Below are positions 10,604-21,077 of a stretch of 64,000 nucleotides of DNA, in pieces. Both the position numbers and the translations under genes were made by a program. The notes beneath the pieces were generated by a model that was given only the letters and a program-made list of their open reading frames with translations, did no database searches and was not told the DNA's origin. Every line of letters starts with the position of its first letter. Within the stretch, counting starts at the first letter, position 1. The DNA lies in assembly GCA_010015805.1 (NCBI GenBank), contig ML978123.1:1860001-1924000 (forward strand). The letters are read 5' to 3'. The DNA is from Rhizodiscina lignyota. Its lineage: Eukaryota > Ascomycota > Dothideomycetes > Aulographales > Rhizodiscinaceae.

Positions 10604-11561
10604 GATGAATGTTTTTGACAAGTCGGATGATCCTCGAAGAGTTTCGGTTGGATTGATGTTGTTGAAAGGGGCATGTAAAATTTGAGCTTGGGATTTTGAA
10701 GCAGCCAGGGCAGCTTGTGCCGCAGGCCGCAGCCGCTAAGCGAGAGCACCACGTGACTTGCGCTAACTTAAAAATGGCATCATAGCATGCGAGTCGCCAT
10801 CAACAATCCACCAGAACGTTCTCACGGCGATAAGTAATTGATTACGGCATATGACACAGTCATGGTGGCACCTTGTGTAATAGTATAGTGTGAAGCAAGT
10901 GAGAAGATTCGGGGATTTACGACATAAGGGCAGTGGCAATGAAGGTCGCAAGTTCAACGGATTTAATTGGATGGCAATGCTATGGATATATTGGTTGGGT
11001 AACTGAAAGCTGCACTTGAGACCTATTGTAAGAAAGATACAAGGTCATCTTAATATTTCGGCATTCAAAGGGACGCACTTATGCGTCCGCTACGACTATT
11101 CAAGTAGTACGCCTGCTCGTCCTCCTTCAAGTATCTGATAGTAAAGAGTAGTGATAGCAAAGGAAACCATGGGCAGTCACGAGCGTAAAAAGCTCGGTGG
11201 TGGTATAGTTGAGTATGAAACGACATTCACAGAATCCCGCACTCGCCTCCTAAGTGCTAAACACGCAACCCACTCCCAGCGCTAGCCAAACAAAAGGAAA
11301 TCAAGAGTCGCTCGTGAAAAAGGAGACAATTGATGAAACTGGCCGTCCGCCGATGAAACGCCACAAATTGAGACAAGAACAAGAAAGGCCGGCTTCGCTT
11401 TTGGCAGGAAGTGCTGTACAACCGGACGGCTTGCGTGGATTATAGTAAAGCAGTGACAAGAACGCTAGGTATGCTCCACCAGCGGAGATCAGAAAGTCTA
11501 TGTCCAAGGCATTGGAACTGGTATCAACAGTCTGAAATCATATGTTCGAAAGGAACGCCAT
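10604..11561. other. Intergenic; RPS12 promoter
   Basis: About 960 nt between the eS12 start and the 3' end of the TeaR/Mod5-like gene, both on the minus strand. It must hold the eS12 promoter and the 3' end of the neighbour. Part is AT-richer (10760-11060). I see no coding feature. Confidence 0.5.
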
Positions 11562-13434
11562 TTACATGACGATGCAGCACGCACATCCACCCTTCTCTTT
11601 CTTCTCTGCATTCGCGCCGTTTGTTTCTGGGTCCTGCATCCTCACCACGTCTAAGGGCTTCGGACTTGGGACATTACGGCTGGGACTTCCGGGTGGATGT
11701 TTTGGGCTGTTGAGACTCGGCATGAGGTTGTATCCGCCATGATCTGTGCCGCTTGTACCGGGTCTACCGTTGCTTGTCGCCGCACTTGCTCGCTGGTTGA
11801 GTGGTGGAGCAAGAGGCCAGCTGGGCGTGTCGTCGTCTTTCTCTCTCGAGTCAAGGAAACTCTCTCTTCCAAGGAAACTCTCCCTTCCAAGGAAACTCTC
11901 CCTTCCTAGGAAACTCTCCCTTCCTGTATAGCGATTGTTCACAGATGGTTTGCGCTCGGGCTTGACAAATTCTTCGGTGTTGAGGAGACGGAAATCGCGA
12001 TCGTAGACGCTGCCAGTCTTGCCTTCCTTCTCCCACTGCTCTTGTGCCATTCGCTTCGCGTGGGTGGGAAGCATTTGCTGATCGGGAGGTAACCTTGGGT
12101 CAGGCTTATACATACTCGCAATCCATGGAGGATCACCTTCGGGAGTCATATGGCTAGTGGATGGACGGCCTGACGAAGTACCGGGACGTTTTGTTGGAGA
12201 GCTCGTAGAAGCATTTCTTGACTTTTGCGAGCTTACATTGCGGCTCGCCATGCCACTCGACTTTCGATTTCCGGAAGTGGGATTTGCCTTAGAGGGAACT
12301 CGACCTTTTGGTGAAGATTTCAGAGAAGAGTTGGCTTCATCATGATTGGGTGGCGTGGATGGTTCATCTCCTTCCTGACTTCCCGCGCTGCCGTCGTCTA
12401 TTCCGACAGACCAGCCTCCGCTGCCATTGCGGCTCCGTGGAAGTGGGGAGTCTCGTTCAAGGAACGTCGCAGGTACGGGCAGCGGGCTGCTCTTTTTGAC
12501 CGGTATACGGGACGTGCTCGGACGCACCTGCATGCTCTGGCGATTCATTATTATTTCTCTCTCTGCAGCCACTTCCTCTGGCGTGCGGAAGTCGAACTCC
12601 ATTCCAATGCCATCACCATCCTCCTCTTGTACCGGGTCTGGAGATATTGTGCGCTGCCGCTTGTCCAGAGGGGGTGCTGGAGCTGGACCGTATACGCCGG
12701 TGAAATCTTCGACCCGAGGACTCTCGACCTGTGGCTCGCTGAGGATTTCGCGTCTCTGCCTCGAGGAAGATCTACTACTTGTGGCACGGCTGGCGGTATT
12801 ACGCGGAACTCTAAATCCAGCTTCCTCCAGTTCCCGACTCTCAATTTGGGCCAGCTTGTCCCTGTGTATCCAATTTGAATCATCCTGTTCCGGGTCATAA
12901 ACCCTGAGCTTGCGCTTATTATCTCCACTTCCATGGTTGGGTTGGATGGGTTTGCTCTCTGAATTCGTCTTGTACAGATCACCAAACTCATCCGCACCGC
13001 CATTCGCACTAATGTTGCTAGTCTTCTGCGTCAAAACATTGGCTTGTCCAGATTCGGTGGATTGTGAAGATTTTGCCGTTCGCGATGATTCCATAGTATT
13101 CGTACGCTTGTTAATGCCGTTTCGTTGCTGGGCAAGAGGTTGACGGGAATTGTTCAAGGCCTGTTTAGAGGAAACATCGGGGTCTACGTGTTTGGGGTCA
13201 CCGATGGCGACGTTCTGCGGAGCATTGACCATTAGCAAATACACCCCAAATGATGTGACAATATCCGACGTAAGAATTCTTAAGCCCATGGCGAGTGAAT
13301 CGCAATGAGTGACATCGTAGACAGATGCAACATACCTCGCTGTCGACCGGCACTGCGTAGTCCCAACTTTGGCCATGAGAACTACTCGGAGGTGTCAAGG
13401 TCGAGATTGGCTGCGACGCAGAGACGGTAGCCAT
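11562..13434 (-). CDS. TeaR/Mod5-like prenylated cell-polarity protein
   Basis: Exon 1 (13434-13336) and exon 2 (13214-11562) are joined over a 121-nt intron, giving 583 residues. The unspliced frame also offers an ATG at 13376, but the spliced product is better. The protein is largely disordered, rich in Ser/Pro/Arg/Asn. A conserved block near residues 415-460 contains PPWIASMYKPDPRLPPDQQM and DRDFRLLN. The C-terminus is CACCIVM: a CaaX box (CIVM, favouring farnesylation) next to a further Cys suited to palmitoylation. This layout matches the fungal cell-end marker anchors, Mod5 of fission yeast and TeaR of Aspergillus, which tether Tea1/TeaA-type landmarks to the membrane at hyphal tips. 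The assignment rests on overall layout and the CaaX box, so it is an inference. Residues about 462-487 are a perfect tandem of SFLGRE hexapeptides. Confidence 0.6.
11854..11927 (-). repeat. In-frame 18-bp tandem repeat, about four copies
   Basis: Four near-identical 18-bp units (AAGGAAACTCTCCCTTCC on the plus strand) lie inside the TeaR/Mod5-like gene. Each encodes the hexapeptide SFLGRE on the minus strand. Few base differences between copies suggest recent expansion or homogenisation. Confidence 0.9.
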
Positions 13435-14822
13435 CTGCGGCGCAGCTCTTCACGTTGCCCAGTGGTGCAATATCGTACGCCGGAGTCGCTGTCCACGTCA
13501 CGTAGTCCGCTAGCTGTGTTGTAGGAATCGTGTAGGAATCGTGATCGTCGGGTATGCGAAAGGAGTCGCTTTCGGGATGACGCGCCGGCGTACCACTTGC
13601 ACTCGATACGTAGTGTAAGAAGCAAGTGACTGCGTTCCTTCGCTTGAAGTGATACTGTGTTGCTAGATCATCGAGTCGCGGTTCGCGCCATATGAGGTAC
13701 GCGACGACGTTGGTTGTCGCGGCGTCGGCGGGCCTCAGCCTCAGTCTCAGCTATCGCAATTGGCGCTGGGCGGAGAAGGCGAGCATTCGAAAGGCTTCGT
13801 TCGGTCGGAGGTCGCAGTCAATACTTTCTAAATCGGTAATGCGGGTGACTGAATGCAGAGGGCGGGCTGCCGTTGGATTGTCGAATAGCGATGGGGCACA
13901 GGGGCTGCGAGGTGTGAAGGTTGTGATGCCGCGATGCTGTTGGCTGTGGCTCACACGCGCGCATAGACCACCGCTCATGACAGTTTGGGCGCCACTCCGC
14001 TGCCTCCTGGCGCGACTTTAATTTCGAAGGAGCCGTAAAATTATTCGAGACGGTTTCGAATCGAATCCTTCCGCGCCGCACCGAAGTTCTATCGAAGATC
14101 TTGCAAAAGCAAACCCGCGTCTGCAGTTTGCATATATACTTGTTCCCGCAAGCTGCTCTTCAGAATCGCACATCACATCGCAGTTCTCCAGGCCTGTGAC
14201 GGCCACGAGGCTAAACGAAATGACATATGACCGCTAAGCCTTAAAGGAGATTTTCATACGAGCATGAAGCTTATTTCCCACTCCATGTCCAATCGCCCTA
14301 TTAATTTGACCCATGTATTGCCTTTAACCGCACATCGTCACTTCATCCTCTATCTCCTAACCGGCTTCATTCCCGCTGACGAGGATGTTGCTTGATTCCA
14401 ACGAACTTGGACACGAGCTGAGCCCTATCAAATCCGCTGCCCTATTATACCCTAGCCCTATATAATGTGATGCGACGACTCTGGCTTGTACAGCTCTACT
14501 TGCGCAGGAACTCAGTTAGGAGACGGGCGAGAGTTCAGCACTCCTGCATTGCGCTTACGCTTGGATAAAGCTGGTAGCTTTATGCCGATTGCTCTTCTTC
14601 GAAGAAATGAATAAAACAAAATAATCTGGAGATTGGGAGAAGAGAGATCGTAGATTCGTTTGCTTTGTATGCCTATTTTAACTCCATTTTCAGCAGCAAA
14701 GTGTGTAAAAACCCCAGAACTGCTCCCCTCAGGCTCAAATTCGTCATTTCATGGTCGAGTTCTCCCAGCCTTTCCAGTTAACCACTTTCAATCATTTTGT
14801 GAAGTGTCACTTCCGCAAGCAA
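13435..14822. other. Intergenic; TeaR-like promoter and P450 3' flank
   Basis: About 1.4 kb upstream of the TeaR/Mod5-like start and downstream of the P450 stop. Overlapping short frames occur on both strands at 13690-14200 without family features. The part from 14280 to 14700 is AT-richer. Nothing else is seen. Confidence 0.45.
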
Positions 14823-16658
14823 TTAATCGCTCCTCTCCCTCAGTCGCACCCAAAGTGGGCCTTTGTGCCAAAGGTAGAAGCAAAGCTGCTCCTCCATCCA
14901 CCTCCTGCTCTCCTGCTTCAACTCAATGTCAAATCCCCAGAGCAACTTCACCAGAATCATTCTCATCTGCGCCCAAGCGAATTTCTCCCCCAGGCACTTT
15001 CTCGGGCCACGAAAGAATGGTTGACTTGCGTCGAAGTTATCCGAGCCCATCGCAGGCGTTCCGTTTGGCATGTCCAGCCAGCGGCCAGGATCGAACTTAT
15101 CGGGAGAGGCGAAGTTGGACGCATGGCGCGCGCAAGCGTAGAGACAGACACGCACGACAGTACCCTCTGGGACGAAATAGCCGTCAACCCGCGCGCCGCC
15201 GAGAGGAGCAAGGCGAGGTACTCCCATTGGGACGGGTGGATACAGGCGTAAACCCTCACTGATGCAGGCGTTCAAGAATTTCATGTCCCTCGTGCTGGCG
15301 AACGTGATATCGGAGTCGTTGAGGAAGGAGTCGCGAATCTCAGCAGTGAGGCGTTTGAGCACATCCGGTGACGTGCAGAGGAAATACAAGATACCCGACA
15401 AAGTGGTGGCAGTTGTCTCGCTTGCAGCTATTATCATGAAGTGAGCATTCGCATCGAGTTCATCCCTTGTCATGCCCGAAGAAACTTTCACCCCGGGGGC
15501 GTCCTTCAAGATACCGGTCTTCAGAGCAGGTGTCATCCAATCTTTCAGCTCTGTTCCTTGGGCCAGCCTGGTCTCTACTTTGGCGCTAACGTGATCGAAG
15601 TGCCACCTCATCTTCTGTCGTTGGATCTTTGAGAGCTTGCTCCGCAGGTATTGAATCCAGTCCGGCCCGATGATACGTGCCAGGGTTTCGAGACTCGACT
15701 GCGCCCGGATGTAGTCGAATATGAGCTTGATCCATGGATGGAGTCTGCCATTTTGCATGGAGCAGAACGATTCGCCGAAGATGAGTTGTGCACCTATGTC
15801 GAAAGTCGCGGCATTGAACCACATTTTCATGTCAACGTCTTCACCTTTCTTGGCTCCAATCGGCGAATCCCTCTCCGAGACGGGCTGGCTCCGGTCAGCG
15901 CCATCAGAGTTTGTAGAAGAGGAACCTTCGGCTGTTTTGCGAAAGACACTTTCACCAAGCTTTTCGTACGAATCAGTTTCAGAGCCCTGACTACTCAGAG
16001 TCCTTCCTGAGAGGGCGCGCTTCTTCAGCTCATTGATGAAAGTATCAGAAAGAGAGGCAACAACACCCTCGTGCGCTCGAACGGCCTCGTCTGTGAAAGC
16101 TGGTGCGATTGTTCTTCTCATCCGCTTGTGATCGTCATCGTCACGAGCGCTATTCAGGTGACGTGTACCGTTGGGGGTTGGGGAATACAGTGCAGGATCT
16201 TTCGAGAATGCGTTAGTGTTGAAGACATCTTTGAACGCTTGTGCCGTGTTGAACGAGAGCTCGTTTGGTGCGATGCGAACGACAGGGCCATAACGATTGT
16301 GCAATGCGAGAGTATCCGTATGATTGCGGCCACGGAGTTTCGACAATTCATGTGGAATAGGAGACATCGCCCAAAGAAGAGGTCCGGGATATGCAGCAAG
16401 AGGCGAGCGGAAGACGTTGTAGACCGCATTGTATGCAAATATGACCACAGATTCGATGACCGGAAGCAGGATGGAGTAAAAGAGCACGACTTTGAGTAAA
16501 GCCCCGGCACTGTTGGTATTCCACCAGCCATACATGGTCATCAAGTACTTCAAGAAGGCATAAGTGAGAGTCCCGAGTGCCAAGTGCGAAGAAAAGTGCA
16601 GCGCCACACTCTTGAGGTCGACGATTGGAGGCGGGTGCCGACGTTTGTGAGAATCCAT
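14823..16658 (-). CDS. Cytochrome P450 monooxygenase
   Basis: An intronless gene of 611 residues from the ATG at 16658. An in-frame ATG at 16796 would add 46 Ser/Thr-rich residues that look like leader sequence. Hydrophobic segments near residues 20-95 anchor it in the ER membrane. PGP-type hinge YPGPLLWA is followed by helix C-I features, the oxygen-activation motif of helix I (AASETT), the helix K ExxR motif (EGLRLYPP), a PERF-like FDPGRW, and the haem loop FFRGPRKCLGEKFAW with the Cys ligand at about residue 555. P450s use NADPH-cytochrome P450 reductase to insert oxygen into small molecules. The family resembles fungal CYP52/58/68-like trichothecene- and alkaloid-type hydroxylases, but the substrate is unknown. 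An extended Ser/Glu-rich segment of about 60 residues lies between YDL-side helices F and G (starting near ALSGRTLSSQGSETD). No other secondary-metabolism gene adjoins it. Confidence 0.93.
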   Translation of the reverse strand: MDSHKRRHPPPIVDLKSVALHFSSHLALGTLTYAFLKYLMTMYGWWNTNSAGALLKVVLFYSILLPVIESVVIFAYNAVYNVFRSPLAAYPGPLLWAMSPIPHELSKLRGRNHTDTLALHNRYGPVVRIAPNELSFNTAQAFKDVFNTNAFSKDPALYSPTPNGTRHLNSARDDDDHKRMRRTIAPAFTDEAVRAHEGVVASLSDTFINELKKRALSGRTLSSQGSETDSYEKLGESVFRKTAEGSSSTNSDGADRSQPVSERDSPIGAKKGEDVDMKMWFNAATFDIGAQLIFGESFCSMQNGRLHPWIKLIFDYIRAQSSLETLARIIGPDWIQYLRSKLSKIQRQKMRWHFDHVSAKVETRLAQGTELKDWMTPALKTGILKDAPGVKVSSGMTRDELDANAHFMIIAASETTATTLSGILYFLCTSPDVLKRLTAEIRDSFLNDSDITFASTRDMKFLNACISEGLRLYPPVPMGVPRLAPLGGARVDGYFVPEGTVVRVCLYACARHASNFASPDKFDPGRWLDMPNGTPAMGSDNFDASQPFFRGPRKCLGEKFAWAQMRMILVKLLWGFDIELKQESRRWMEEQLCFYLWHKGPLWVRLRERSD

Positions 16659-17323
16659 CTTGAAGTCGCTGCGGAGAGAAGTTGGAGTTGAATGAGAGAG
16701 AGAGCTCGAGGTTGATGACGAGGACCTTGAGAGAAAAGAGATACATGTGAAAGTATAAGCTGGCCTCGACTGGGAAGGAGTGTGACGTGACCTCATCCGG
16801 TGAGGCAGTCACTCGCTACTTTAGCGAGGCATTGAGTTTCATTAAGCGGGTAAGGAAGGCACCATTGTACCTCTACTACGTGACCACTTGCTGAGTTGCC
16901 AACCTTGATGGCTGCTACCTTAGTCAAACCTTGATGGCATATGAAGGAAGTAGAGCCAGCGCAAAGAAACCTTAAGAGACAACCCGAGAGAGGAACCGTG
17001 AATAACCGATATGATTCTATAAATATATCGAAAGGTCACATCTAACGAGGAACACAGAAGTGGACATGAATATGCTTGAGAGCTGCCTTGAGAGCCAATG
17101 GAACGTAGCGTACCCTCATAGACACCTGAGCTTTGAATGGGCGGCACTCTACAACTCAGACATAGATCTAGGGGCGATGATCGGTTCACTCAATGAAGTG
17201 AGATTTCCGATTGAGCGATCCCCTCCACAGTAACAATGCTGCAGGAGTTCGAATTCGATGCCTCCATTCTCCTCATCCTGGTCAAACAACATTTCGCCGG
17301 CTCGAGAACAGGTCAAACCACCT
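16659..17323. other. Intergenic; P450 promoter
   Basis: Separates the P450 start from the stop of the SEN15 gene, both minus strand. The CT-rich minus-strand stretch just upstream of 16658 is the likely P450 leader. No other element seen. Confidence 0.5.
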
Positions 17324-17998
17324 TCAGTTCTGACGAGGCTTCACAATGCCGTCATGGACAATGTAATAGACAATAGTACTATCATCATCCACAGTAGCAA
17401 GCAGAAGCCGTTTTACTTCTCTCCATCTGCCTGGACTCTGGATCGGCCCTTCGGAAGGGGGATTCTCTGCGAGCAATCCATCATTCGAGGGACCCGGATC
17501 CGGTGGCACGGAGCAGATGACATCGAAGACAGTTGCCATTCTTCGTAGCGACCACATCTCCCCAATATGCGTCGGAAGTACCCACTCCCTGACTGGCTGC
17601 GGAGTTGTTTCAGGGTCATCATCGTCTTCTGGTATAGTAGGTGGGACAGTATCCGTAGTGCTGTCTGTTACTTGACGCTTCTCTTGTGCCTTTCTTCTCT
17701 TCTTCCGCTCATCATCCAGCCTGATGAATTCGATTTGCTCATCCGGATGGACATACAGTCTCCTTGGTGGCATCCCAGAGAGCAGTGGTCTCGACATCCG
17801 AGCATATGGGGCTGTCGGTGAATGCGTGTGTAGTTTGAGCTGGGTCCATCGATGTTGATGTTGGAGATTATGGAGCACCTGGAGTGCGAGATTGCAGTAG
17901 TGGTCCCAGTCAGATAGTTCATCGTCAACTGAATCTAGGACGTAACCGTCCGAGGCCATCAACTGCTGTAAGGCCGACGAAGCCCTTCTTACAGCCAT
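17324..17998 (-). CDS. SEN15: tRNA-splicing endonuclease subunit Sen15
   Basis: A single exon of 224 residues. The N-terminal segment (LQQLMASDGYVLDSVDDELSD and the following NLALQVLHNLQHQHRWTQL) and the C-terminal strand RLLLATVDDDSTIVYYIVHDGIVKP are the hallmarks of the Sen15 domain. The family is the smaller structural subunit of the heterotetrameric tRNA splicing endonuclease (Sen2/Sen34/Sen15/Sen54) that excises introns from pre-tRNAs. Between them lies an acidic, Pro/Thr-rich linker (about residues 110-145), longer than in yeast but usual for filamentous fungi. It is divergently oriented to the DUF2985 gene, with about 635 nt between the two starts, so the promoters probably share that interval. 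Confidence 0.85.
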   Translation of the reverse strand: MAVRRASSALQQLMASDGYVLDSVDDELSDWDHYCNLALQVLHNLQHQHRWTQLKLHTHSPTAPYARMSRPLLSGMPPRRLYVHPDEQIEFIRLDDERKKRRKAQEKRQVTDSTTDTVPPTIPEDDDDPETTPQPVREWVLPTHIGEMWSLRRMATVFDVICSVPPDPGPSNDGLLAENPPSEGPIQSPGRWREVKRLLLATVDDDSTIVYYIVHDGIVKPRQN

Positions 17999-18633
17999 GA
18001 TGCGCTTGACGAGGTCGACTTCCAGGAGCTGAATGGAATCTGCCGGCCGTAGGGCTGGTGAGAATTTAGAGCCAGATCCCCCGCACGTGCGTCTGGGGAA
18101 CGATAACGACAGTTCAGATTCGCTACCGCAACCCTTTCCCCTTTCGTTGAAGCGGCCTGATGATTAAGTTGCCCGATGGTGCGTACCAAGCAGGCCGCTT
18201 GCAGACGTTCTGCCAATTTCTTCTTGTTACGGAAAAGCGCCAATCCTACCGGCCGGGAGTGCGCCTCGCGTTCTGTGCGCAACTTTGTACGCGCGGGCAG
18301 ATGGCCACCAATTCTCCTCCGCCCTTACGATGGAAAACCTCAATCCGCCTACTGTTAACATATACGATGCGCCCTCTCTTCGCGACATGAAGTGACGCAT
18401 TGAAAGGCGACAGTGGCAAAGTACGCCCGAGCTAATTGGCTCCTGACCAACAACGCAACACCACGCTAAGGAATCCAGTCCCAGTCCCAGAATCCTGCGC
18501 CACGAAATACGAATGAGGCGTTGATCGCAACAGACCTGCATAACCGTGTATATACTGGTTCTTGCACGCCTAACTTTCACTTCATTGTCACCTCTCGAAG
18601 TTTTACTATTATTTGATATCTGCAATCGCAACA
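17999..18633. other. Divergent promoter region (SEN15 / DUF2985 gene)
   Basis: This interval contains both start regions. The sequence shortly before 18634 is CT-rich and A-rich, ending GCAACAATGG, a good fungal start context. I recognise no specific factor sites. Confidence 0.5.
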
Positions 18634-20359
18634 ATGGCAGACGAATCGCGAGGAGACTCGCCCACGAAACCCTCGACGTCCTCAGCTCCGCATGCACCCT
18701 CCCCGACAGCAAATTCGCCGACGATGAACCCTTCACAGGATGTCCAAATCGCTCCTGATGCCGAGTTTGATCCAATGCAACGCCATATATCCCGAAAGGG
18801 AAAGACATCCACCGTTGACACAATATCTTCTGTTGTGTCAGAGACTACGACACGCCTGCGTTCCGCCTCTGTTAAGTTAATGCAGACGGATCCACCTCTG
18901 GGTATGTGGGCCGCAAGTAGTATGGCTGCCGCTAGAGCACCTTCAATTGGTGAAGTTCGACGCGGCTATTTTGGCGAACAAGGATGGGGAGGAGAGGCAG
19001 CAGAGACGAGGCGAAGAGCAAGCGTTGGTAGCTTCACAGATGACGATGGACAGAGGGAAGGGCAGGGCCATGAGAGAAGCAGGCGGTGGACCGGTCGCAG
19101 ACGTAGTTCAGCGCAAAGTGGCAGTGGGAGCGATGGTGAAGGTACTGGCAAGAGAAGGAGAACGGTTGCTGCTGGGGCCCATGGCACTGAGCAGTTCCCC
19201 AAACTGGAGGAAGAGCCCACACTGGAGAGTGTCGCTACACCTGAGGTGGTTGAGATGATACCGACGCGAGACTTTAATGCGGAGGACAAGATAGAAAAGC
19301 AACGCCAAGCCGAGGGTAGCAAAGCAGAAGTGAAGAAGTCCCCTACGTTCGTCGAGGCACCACTACCGTCCTTCCTACGCCGCGATACCAGCGGCTACAT
19401 CCACCACCCGAAATTGCCGTGGACTACATCTACTGGAATCGCACTGTACGCTTTCTGGAAATGGTTTCTCACGCCCCTGGGTTTTCTCATCACTATCTAT
19501 GGCCTTAACGTCGTTGCGTGGGGTGGAATGCTCTTCCTACTGCTGTGCAATGCAGCACCAGCTATGTGCCATCCTACTTGCGACGATATCAATTCACCTC
19601 GGCGGATATGGCTTGAGGTGGATTCGCAGATTCTCAATGCATTGTTCTGTGTCACTGGCTTTGGCCTCGCACCTTGGAGATTCCGCGATCTTTGGTGGCT
19701 GATGGTGTATCGACTGGGCATTCAGGGCCGTTCAGCAACGCAACGACAGGTTGGACTCAGAAGGTTGGGTGGTATTCACAGCGGGTGGTTCCGACTGCCT
19801 GGAAGTGACCACTTGGGGCCACATGTTGATATTCCTATGAATGGAGAGGAACCGATTGTTGTCGAAAATCCGGCCATTCCAATCCCTGCGAGCAAAACGC
19901 CACCGGATCCGCTTACCGACGTGAGGGCACCGCCTACGAAGCTGTGGAAGATGGACTTCGTCATCTGGTGCAATGTTTGGAATACGTTCCTGCAGGCTTG
20001 TTTGTGTGGATTTATGTGGGGGAGAAATAGGTATTTTTCTATTCGCTGATCTGATTGAGGAGCCTCTCGCTAATTGTACCGATAGATATAACCGCCCATC
20101 ATGGGCTACTGGCCTCTTCATCGGTCTTGCTTGCGTTATTGCTGGTTTGGGTGGTATAATGATGTTCAAAGAGGGCAAGAAGGTCAAACGGGTAGAAGGC
20201 GTGCCTGTCCCGGAAGAGCAACAAAAGGCTCTTTTGGACCTTGAGATGCAGGTGGGATGGGAGAAGTCGAAAAGCACTCAGAAAGACAAATCGTCAGCGG
20301 AGAAGACGATCGGAAATGGCGGGGCTCCTGAAGTTTTGAAGCCGTCTTCTTTTAACTAA
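18634..20359 (+). CDS. DUF2985-family membrane protein
   Basis: Exons 18634-20030 and 20086-20359 are joined over a 55-nt intron, giving 556 residues. The splice restores GRNRYNRPSWATG in frame. The N-terminal half is a disordered Ser/Glu/Arg-rich tail. The second half holds hydrophobic segments (IALYAFWKWFLTPLGFLITIY; VVAWGGMLFLLLCNAAPAM; LNALFCVTGFGLAPWRFRDLWWLMVYRLGI; WNTFLQACLCGFMWG; TGLFIGLACVIAGLGGIMMF). The APAMC block and the FGLAPWRFRDLWW segment match the conserved core of fungal DUF2985 proteins, whose role is unknown. The C-terminus is hydrophilic and Lys-rich. Residues EVDSQILNALFC sit at the start of a helix, as expected in the family. Expected location: an internal or plasma membrane. 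Confidence 0.8.
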
Positions 20360-21077
20360 TAGAGATATACCGAGTATCAAATATTCGTCACCGTGATTGG
20401 TGTTACTGATATGCTCCACTTCACGGGATACCATCTTTTCAATCGTCGTGCAGCTCCCAGAGAATCTACTATGCATGTAGTTCGTGAAGTGCTTCTCTGT
20501 TGTCGCTGGAGACAGAGAGCCATTTCTTACGCTCGAACGGTGTCCCAACTTCGCGTGCACTCCGTGTGAGAGCCACTTCAATCTCATCTCTCTGACTTGC
20601 CAAGTGCAGTGTAGCCAGGTATTCCCGGCCTTCTTTTTGGCAGTGTAATTGATCCCGTGACTTAGACCGTACAAGGAGGCTTTCTTAATTTCAGGTACAG
20701 CAAGCCACGCCCTAAGTTTCAGCGCCATCGCGGAAGTGGACAAGCATCAACCACTACATCACCAACTATTCAACGCCACAGACACAACTTCCAACGCTCG
20801 GCAAGCCAAATATGCAGGCGCACTTGGATTTCCAAAATTGGGCTTCGTTGACAGATCGTCCACGCGCCGGCGGCGGGTGTCTCGACTCGCACGCCGCGTA
20901 GGAATGAGTTCAGCTTGAGTCTCGAGAGGAGGCAAGTCTTTCTTCTTTTCATTTCCGCTGTGAAGTTCTTGCGCTGTTCCCTCCTTGGGAGCTCTATCGC
21001 TCTCGTTCGTTCGTTCGTTGCCTTCGCTGCCGTCATTATTGCTCTGGAAGTCGTTCGTTCTGTTTCCTCTCCGCAAT
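20360..21077. other. Intergenic; promoter of the sensor-like gene
   Basis: About 700 nt between two plus-strand genes. CT-rich sequence with CGTTCGTT-type repeats at 21000-21060 directly precedes the ATG at 21078 and looks like a leader. Nothing else seen. Confidence 0.5.
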
